A stretch of 64,000 nt of DNA from Cephalotus follicularis. Its lineage: Eukaryota; Streptophyta; Magnoliopsida; Oxalidales; Cephalotaceae. The notes beneath the pieces were generated by a model. That model worked only from the letters and a program-made list of their open reading frames with translations, was not told the DNA's origin and ran no database searches. Location of the stretch: positions 310,001 to 374,000 of the forward strand of contig BDDD01001599.1 of NCBI GenBank assembly GCA_001972305.1. The letters run 5' to 3'. This document shows, in pieces, positions 57,300-64,000 of the stretch (position 1 is its first letter; each line of letters opens with the position of its first letter). A program made the position numbers and the translations under genes.

Positions 57300-58671
57300 T
57301 GTAGAATGTTGAAAAGGGTAAGCAATCGGAGTTTCATATGGATTAGCATGGTATGATATGGCTGGGTAATCGGTTGTGTGTTCCGGCAGATTCTTCTATC
57401 AGAGATGTTGTTTTGTCAGAGGCATACAGTTCTCCATTTTCTATACATCCAGGTTCTATGAAAATGTATAGAGACTTGAAGAAGAACTTCTGGTGTAATG
57501 GAAGTAAAAGGGATGTAGTAGAGTATGTTGGGAGGTGTTTGATCTGTCAGCAGGTAAAGATTAAGCACCAGCGTGCTAGTGGTTTGTTACAGCCCTTGGA
57601 AGTTCCAGTATGGAAATGGGCGAGTATATTGATGGACTTTGTGATGGGATTGCCGAGAACCTTCAGAAGGAACGATGCTATCTGGGTGGTAATGGATCGA
57701 CTGACTAAATCGGCTCACTTCTTGGCTATCCGAGAGGACTTTTCGGTGGATCGTTTGGTTGAAGTGTTTCAGCAGGAGATAGTGAGACTACATGGGACTC
57801 CGGTATCCATTGTTTCAGATAGGGATCCTTGTTTCACTTCACGGTTTTGGAAGGGGTTTCAGAAGCTTGGGGTACTAGGCTCAGTTATAGTACAACTTTC
57901 CATCCAAAGACAGATGGGCAGACTGAGAGGACCATTCAGACCTTGGAGGATATCTTGAGGACTTGTGCGTTGGAGTGGACTGGGAACTGGGATAAGTATT
58001 TGAGCTTGGTGGAGTCTGCCTACAATAACAGTTGGCACGCTAGTATCGGTATGGATCCGTTTGAAGCTCTTTATGGGAGGAAGTGTCGAGCTCCAACATG
58101 TTGGGATGAGGTTGGAGAGCGAGTTATCGAGGGACCCGAGCTAGTGCAGATCACTACGGAGAAAGTGGCAATAGCAAGTAAGAGATTGAAAGCAGCTCAA
58201 TCTTGACAGAAAAGTTATGCGGACAGACATCGGAGGGACTTGGAGTTTAAGGTAGGTGAACATGTGTTCTTGAAAGTTTCACCTTGGAAAGAGGTCCGAT
58301 GTTTTAGGCTGAAGGGAAAGTTGAGTCCGCGGTTTATAGGGCCTTTCGAAGTTTTGGAAAAGGTAGGCGCGGTTGCTTATCGTTTAGCTTCGCCTCCGCA
58401 GTTAGCGCACGTCTATAATGTGTTCCACATGTCTCTTTTGAGGGGTTATCAGTATCACCCCCTACATGTGGTTCACTATCCGTTGGATTGTGTTTGGGAG
58501 GACCTATCTTATGACGAGGAGGCCGAGGCTATTTTGGATCGGCAGGAATGGGTGACACGTAGCAAGACCGCTTCTTTTGTGAAAGTTCTGTGGAGGAATC
58601 ATCCCGAACGTGAGGCCACTTGGGAACTTGAGGAACACATTCAGGAGCGATATCCGCACTTGTTTACATGA
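57300..58671 (+). pseudogene. Chromovirus integrase with C-terminal chromodomain (element E)
   Basis: The zinc-binding part has IHPGSMKMYRDLKKNFW (the second His of the family is Arg) and RCLICQQVK. The core has WASILMDFVMGLPRTF (Asp), VSIVSDRDPCFTSRFW (Asp) and TFHPKTDGQTERTIQTLED (Glu). A one-base loss at about 57861 shifts the frame, and TGA at 58204 replaces Arg in QSRQKSYAD. The GPF-containing tail and chromodomain are intact. Stops near 57303 and 57345 are TAG for Gln. Confidence 0.88.
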
Positions 58672-58723
58672 GGTATGTGTATGTTGTGATTTCGGGATGA
58701 AATCCTTTTTAATGGAGGGTGGA

Positions 58724-61274
58724 TGTAATACCCTACTTGTTCGTATATGTGTTTTACGGACTTTTATATATATGTTTGTTTTCGGGCTTTTTAAATTGTT
58801 TTGTTTTAAAGTCCGGGTATTCCTTCTTCTTTCTTTCCTTTCTTCTCTTCTCTTCTCCCGTAACACTCTCCTCCCCTCATTAATTCTACATGTCTTCAAT
58901 CTTCTTCTTCCTTATTAATCTGATTCTTGTCTCCTCTTCTTCCTTATCAATTCCTCAAATCACTCTATTCCTTCCTGTTTTAAGTATGCCAATGCCTTGA
59001 GTTTATGCCATCTGTTTCCTCTACCTGCCACTGCCGAATTCTGCTTTGTGAAGCCTGTGTTGATTTCTTGTGGAGTCGATTCATCAATTTACTGAGGTAA
59101 TCTCCTTTGGTTGTTTTTTGTTGGGTTTCCTTTGGTTTGTTAAGGCTGTTATGTATTCTTTGTTTTCTTCCCCTTGTTTTCCTGCAAACAACCGTTTGAC
59201 AAGTGAAATGTGGTGTTCTTCTGCTGTATCTGTGTTCTTGATAATCATTACAGGTTAGTAATTCTGGCTGTGATGAACTGTATAACATTGTTGTTGGTTT
59301 TCTTATGCATATCGGCTGTTAAAGTTGTGATTCCAGCCACTTAAATTTATGTCATAGTTTATGGACCAATTGATCAGTCCTTGGCATCTGTTTACGTTGT
59401 AATCTAATCTCAGAAACTAAATGCGACTTTGAACAGCAGATTGCTTTGTTATATGTAGGTTTTGTTTAGATGCCACTTGGTCTCTTTTCTCATATTTAGT
59501 CACTGGTGTAATGTCAATTCTATGTTTTTACACTGTCTAAATGTCATATAATGTCATATGCATGTGTTCATGTGTCTCTGGTATAGATTTATACATGTTT
59601 AGGCAAGTTTTGAATTGAAAAATGTCAAGTTCTGCTATTCTGTCGTCCAGAACAGTCAGCTGTTCTTGTGGACAGTCGATTGATTTGGTTGTGTAGTCGA
59701 CTGCCTTATGAAAATAGTCGACTGCCTTGCTATGCACAGTCGGCTGGACCTCTGTCACAGTGTACTACCTGCAGTCTGGTTTGAGTAGTCGACGGGCCCT
59801 TATAATTAGTCGACTGCCACTCTTCCAACAGTCAACTATTTTGCCCAGAAAATTTCTGTTTTCAACTGTTTTGATTTGTTTGTTCGTCGAATCGATCCGG
59901 GTCTGTTCTACACACTGTAATGGGTCTGTTTAATGTCTCTTATGTTTCTTAGACCCTTATATGAATAGTTTTGTGTCTTTTAGATTGTTGTGCTTCAAAA
60001 GGAGAGTTGAAGTAACAATCTTTCCGTAAGTGCTTTTGTGAACGCTTAAAGTACGTATTTCTATCGTTTCTTTGGCTACCTGGTTTTATCGAACTGAAAT
60101 CAGTTTTGTTTTATGCTATGTTCCTTTGTTTTATGAACTTGATTATGTCTTATAGTTCTGACATATTTCGGAAATAAAGTTGGTTTTTGACATTTTACGA
60201 ATTTAAATGTTCCTGACTTTATTCTTAAGCTATGATACATTACGATATGTTATGAAATGATCATCTCTTTATATCAAAAAATAAATGTGTTGATATTTTA
60301 ACTATGAAAGGTATGTTATCATTGTGAACGATCTTCAAATATGTTTTGAGAAGGCATATTTATGTGTTTAAAGTGATGTTTTCGAAATGATTGAATATTG
60401 AGTATTGTACCCACCTATGGGGCATACCATAAGCATGTCGTAGGCCTGACACGGGGACATGACACTTCCATAGCGGTGTGATTAGTCTACGTCATCTTTG
60501 AATGTTATGAATAAATCCCATGAGGTGGATTTATGGATCCGCTATGTATGATAGAGACGTAAGAATCGATTCTAGTATATGGATATGTGATATGAAATGA
60601 TATGTGAGAATTGACTTGTGTAGTGCCGTACACTTCAATTCTAATAGGCATGTGGAATTAGCACCTCCCTTGCCAATCTATGTTATGAAATGTGATATGT
60701 ATGTGGCTCAGTATGACTTTATCAATCATGAAATGATGTTTTTGAGAAGTTTCGTAAATGTTTCGAAAGATATGAAAATTGGTATTTTATGGAAATTCGA
60801 TTATGATTAAACTGTTTTAATTGCTTAATATTTTTGTTATGAATTTTATTGAGATCTTACTGCTGTTAAACTTATCGTTTACTACTTTTTCTTTCCTTAT
60901 CCGTGCTGGGGTTTGCTCAACTGCGTTTTTTTTTCCATGCGGCAGGTTATCAGGAGCAGCGGGGGAATGTTTGAATGAGAGATGACCACCTTTATGTCAT
61001 GGATTCCTAGGAGTGTGATCCTTATGTGTCTTTGGTTTTAAGTGGTCATGAACAATATGTTATTTTGGTTTATGTTTCGGTATTTGACTTTTGACCTATG
61101 TTAAGTTTTATGTTCTGAATAATTTTTAAGTTATGCTATGACCGCCACATTTTGGCTAATAAAGTAATGTTTATGTTCAGTTAAAGTTAAGTCTATGTTC
61201 AGATAAGTTATGCTATGTTATAATAGGTTCTGTATTATGACCTGTGACGACTCCCGCCGTCTGGGGGTGTTACA
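58724..61274 (+). repeat. LTR3 (3' LTR) of element E
   Basis: 2,551 bp, preceded by the purine stretch AATGGAGGGTGGA. About 225 bp present in LTR1/LTR2 (51286-51509) are missing at 58816, with the small filler 'gta'. Ends GGGTGTTACA next to the right GTAGA. Confidence 0.92.
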
Positions 61275-61468
61275 GTAGATTATACCGCCGACGCTTTTAA
61301 TCAACCATCAACGCTTTGTGACATACCATTGACACTTTTCTACGCTTTTACACGTACCGTCGACGCTTTCTTTCATTTAGATTATTTCTCATTGTTTAGG
61401 AGTAGTTCCCATAATAAGCTTCAACTTTGCATACTTCTCCTAGGTTGATGAATTAAAATTAGTTTCAA
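61275..61468 (+). repeat. 3' LTR of Athila D, right part
   Basis: GTAGATTATACC through 'aattaaaattagtttcaa', collinear with 41195-41387 of the 5' LTR; it is then cut by F. Palindromic motifs CCGCCGACGCTTTT and CCGTCGACGCTTTC are present. Confidence 0.85.
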
Positions 61469-62182
61469 TGTAACGACCCAAGCCCCAAAGGTCAACCACC
61501 AAGGTTTAATGTGTTACTAACAGTATCATTCAATAAATTGAGAAAATTTAAAAACATTTAATCAATATAATACTGCATGCGGAAATTCAATAAACAATCA
61601 ACTTCATGGATAAAACCCACTTTATACAACATTATTTAAACGGTAGCTTTCCACAGACCGACAGGTCATAATACAATCACATCATAGGACTCCTAGGTCG
61701 TCGATCTGCAACTGGAAGGATAAGAGTTACCCCGGTTCAGTCTTCTGCTTGCTGCAAAGCTCCACCTGTACCTGACCCATTACATTACAATGCAATGGGT
61801 TAGCAACCACTGGTTGTGTAGGAATCCCTACCCATGCATATGTGGAGTGCAATGCAGCAGATATAAATATGTATGCTATGAGAGATGCAGTAAGAATAGT
61901 ACACTCCATGCAATACATTCAGTATAACAGTAAATTTCCTTAACAGTCATTCATTCCATAACAGTCATTATAAATCCTTCAGCAGCATTCCCTACTTAAG
62001 GTGGAGCGGTAACGCACTCCAGACGTTGAAGGCAGAGAAGCCGGGAGTAAAAAACATTACAATTTAGGCAGACCAGTTTCTCAGGTCCTCGGCTTTAGGA
62101 AGAGCAATATACGCGCTCTAGGCGTTATAGGCAGAGGAGAGGAACATAAAAATTCATTATGCAGTAACAATCATTCAGTTAG

Positions 62183-62395
62183 TGTGGCTCATCTCGATCG
62201 GTGATCCATTGGCTCTTCTCCAATCAGTGATCCAATGGCTCATCTCTGTCGGTGATCCATTGGGCTATCTCGGTGACACACCTAGTTCAGCTCAATTTGG
62301 TGATCCATTAGGTAATCTCGGAAATAACCTTACTGGCTCATCTCGGTCGGTGATCCCCGTAGGGCTCATCTCAGTGGTGATCCAGTCCATTACAT
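62183..62395. repeat. Tandem ~27-35 bp units in LTR F
   Basis: Six or so copies of GGCTCATCTCGGTCGGTGAT followed by CCATTG, with variable spacing. Just before it, two longer units of the type 'gcactccagacgttgaaggcag' occur (about 62010 and 62115). Confidence 0.85.
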
Positions 62396-62519
62396 TACAC
62401 TAACATTATTAGTACATTAATACTACATTAAGATTTTACCATAAGGTTTGCCTTTACTACTTTAACTATGTTCATTTATCTAAGTTACTGTATTCTTTTA
62501 ATGTTTACACTTTATTCAT

Positions 62520-63530
62520 CTGGCACGTCAGGACATATGCCATGGCATGCACGACACAAACACGTGCACGAGGCGCATGCCTGGCTTGGCGAGCTCAGAC
62601 GCTAAGTTCACATTTTTGGGAAGCCCAGTATTCATGATGTCGTATGCTCAGGCGCTAGGCTCACAATGTCATTGAAAATTCTAGATACATGGCGGACGAA
62701 GTAGCCTACTTGGGATATATGGAAGAGGACGACGCATGCATGGAAACAATGGCGCTCTGCACTGACGCATCCTTGGGCGCATGGCAGGGGAGGACTATGG
62801 CGTCTTGGATGCACCGTGCATGGCACCTCGTGCATCTAGGATGCACGGCCCATGGCACCTCAGCGTCTGGCACTGGTGCATCCTCGGCATGTGTCCTTGG
62901 CACATAGACATTGGTGCGTCCTAGGCATGTGTCCTTGGAGATGGCACCTCAGTACATGGCTCCCTGGACGCAATGCATGTGGTCAGTGCTCGGCGTCATT
63001 ACATAGGAGGCTCGGTGCCATTGCATGCACAAGACACATGTAGAGGGATAGTGGGGAGCTCAGCACTGGCATCCTCGGCACCCTGGGCATGCACACGACG
63101 CATGCAGGGGACAGTGGGGAGCTCAGTACAGGCGTCCTCGACACCCTGGCAAGGTCACTTCGGGACAGGGCACCTCGGTGCCTTGGCATGCTCGGCACAT
63201 GCTTAGAGAACTCGTCACCCAGGCGCTGCATGCTCGGTGCTTGACGTCTTCATTCTTGGATGCATAACAGGGTAGCTCAGGCGTTCAAGGTGGCATGCCC
63301 AGAACGCTTGCCGTGGAGAGCTCTGGTGTTACGCCATGTTTGGATGCCCGCCTAGCATGCGCTTGACGACTCTGTGTGCTCAGGTGCTCATGCCATGGAG
63401 CTGGAACAAAGCTCACATGCTTAGCGCTCACTGTTACTCTATTACGAGCACAGTACGCAATTTATATGCTTAGCGTCGACGTACTAGGACGCACGGATTC
63501 GTTCTCAGCGTACGTGTCCCAAACAATGTT
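62520..63530. repeat. CpG-rich imperfect repeats in LTR F
   Basis: Many short recurring phrases: GGCACCTCGGTGC, CTTGGCATGCTCGGC, GGGGAGCTCAGCACTGG, GCGTCCTCGGCACCCTGG. A single GCGTCGACG occurs near 63474. Higher-order units of about 60-70 bp are visible at 63050-63130 ('gtggggagctcag' twice). Confidence 0.7.
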
Positions 63531-64000
63531 CAGGGAATAATTATGCACATTCTATCTATTCATTCACAGTATATTAACTAAAATTACTAGGGAGTACTGG
63601 TAGGAGATCCTATCTAAAAATGGCGAGATTGTAGTGGTTCTCCTTTTTTCTCAGCACAACTCCTCAAGTGCTCCCACGCCTTCACTGCTTCTTCTCTCAT
63701 GGCCCTTTTGAGATTGAGAGTGGGGAATTTAAAGATAAGAGGAGGGAGACAAGAATGACATATCTTTGTCTCCTTTCCCAAATAAAACCAGCAAAAATCG
63801 TCCCCACACTATCGTCTCTTCTTTTTATAGCCAAGAAAGAACTCTCTAGAATTCACTACACATTTCCCGTCAATGCTTCTCCACTGTGGGCTGCTGAGGA
63901 CGGCCCAGCGCATTTTTCCTTTCCTTTCATTTCTTTTGGCCCAAAATTTGCCCCTATCCAATTGATCACATTTTTGGCCCAATAACAGTAATACATTTGA

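Larger units (their letters stand above)
49105..61274 (+). mobile_element. Ty3/gypsy chromovirus (Tekay type) E with an extra tandem LTR segment
   Basis: Flanked by a perfect GTAGA duplication (49100-49104, 61275-61279). The order is partial LTR1, a copy of the pol 3' end, complete LTR2, primer site, gag, pol with chromodomain, purine tract, LTR3. LTRs start TGTAATACCC and end GTGTTACA. Coding is nearly complete but has about ten stops and two frameshifts. The 2,088 bp from pol fragment to mid-LTR (50574-52661) is an inserted duplicate that ends at the same LTR position at which LTR1 breaks off. Confidence 0.92.
39910..61468 (+). mobile_element. Ty3/gypsy Athila-lineage retrotransposon D, interrupted by E and F
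   Basis: 5' LTR, decayed tRNA-Asp-type primer site, gag, protease, reverse transcriptase, RNase H, integrase, 3' UTR with purine tract, and a 3' LTR split in two by element E (49105-61274) and cut short by F. gag with NPYSNxYNPGWRxHPNFSW, protease DLG, and RT with FMDDFSV are Athila hallmarks. The envelope-like ORF found in some Athila elements is absent: only ~900 bp lie between integrase and the 3' LTR. Many in-frame stops make it a fossil. Confidence 0.9.
61469..64000 (-). repeat. LTR F, antisense, running off the window
   Basis: The minus strand ends GGGCTTGGGTCGTTACA at 61469. The plus strand therefore starts TGTAACGACCCAAGCC, the inverted terminal sequence of many chromovirus LTRs. More than 2.5 kb without coding capacity. 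Sense direction is inferred from the position of the 'gcatgcggaaattcaataa' stretch close to this end, where such LTRs carry the complement. No pol lies in the window. Confidence 0.55.

Overview
The window is nuclear DNA of a flowering plant, almost certainly a dicot. It carries one host gene with plant GT-AG introns, embedded in LTR retrotransposons of plant lineages (Tat, Athila and Tekay-type Ty3/gypsy, plus Ty1/copia). Nothing in it fixes the genus.

The only intact host gene is on the minus strand at 7076-10598. It has six exons whose splice sites can all be placed, giving a 300-residue mitochondrial dicarboxylate/tricarboxylate carrier (DTC family). Every other coding block is a retroelement remnant with stops or frameshifts.

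Layout. 1-5377: 3' part of a Tat-lineage gypsy element (A) with most of gag-pol deleted, a 3' tandem array, an antisense gene and its 3' LTR. 5378-7075: AT-rich spacer with a small inverted repeat. 7076-10598: DTC. 11569-26132: a second Tat element (B) with both LTRs, degraded gag-pol, an antisense gene, and a nested minus-strand copia deletion derivative (C, 18163-22847). 26130-29268: a probable copia-type solo LTR, spacer and a hAT transposase fragment. 29269-31186: a minus-strand chromovirus-type LTR (H). 31569-39909: an Athila LTR scrap and two copies of a tRNA-Met-primed repeat (G1, G2). G1 is split by a 3.2 kb solo LTR (S, 33219-36386) with a perfect target duplication. 39910-61468: an Athila element (D) whose 3' LTR is split by a chromovirus (E, 49105-61274) with a perfect GTAGA target duplication. 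61469-64000: a further LTR (F), antisense, running off the window. The nesting gives a relative order: S after G1; D after G2; E and F after D; C after B.

Three observations stand out. (1) Element E carries three partial or complete LTR copies. Their shared first halves are almost identical, yet nine single-base sites vary. LTR1 has A at all nine, and five of the nine show three different bases in three copies; this looks like adenine-directed mutation. (2) Unrelated elements each carry arrays of short palindromes built on a GTCGAC core, with different flanks, and the variable sites in E concentrate in such an array. (3) The antisense genes of both Tat elements start with MARTEQT / MARIKQT, close to the histone H3 tail ARTKQT.
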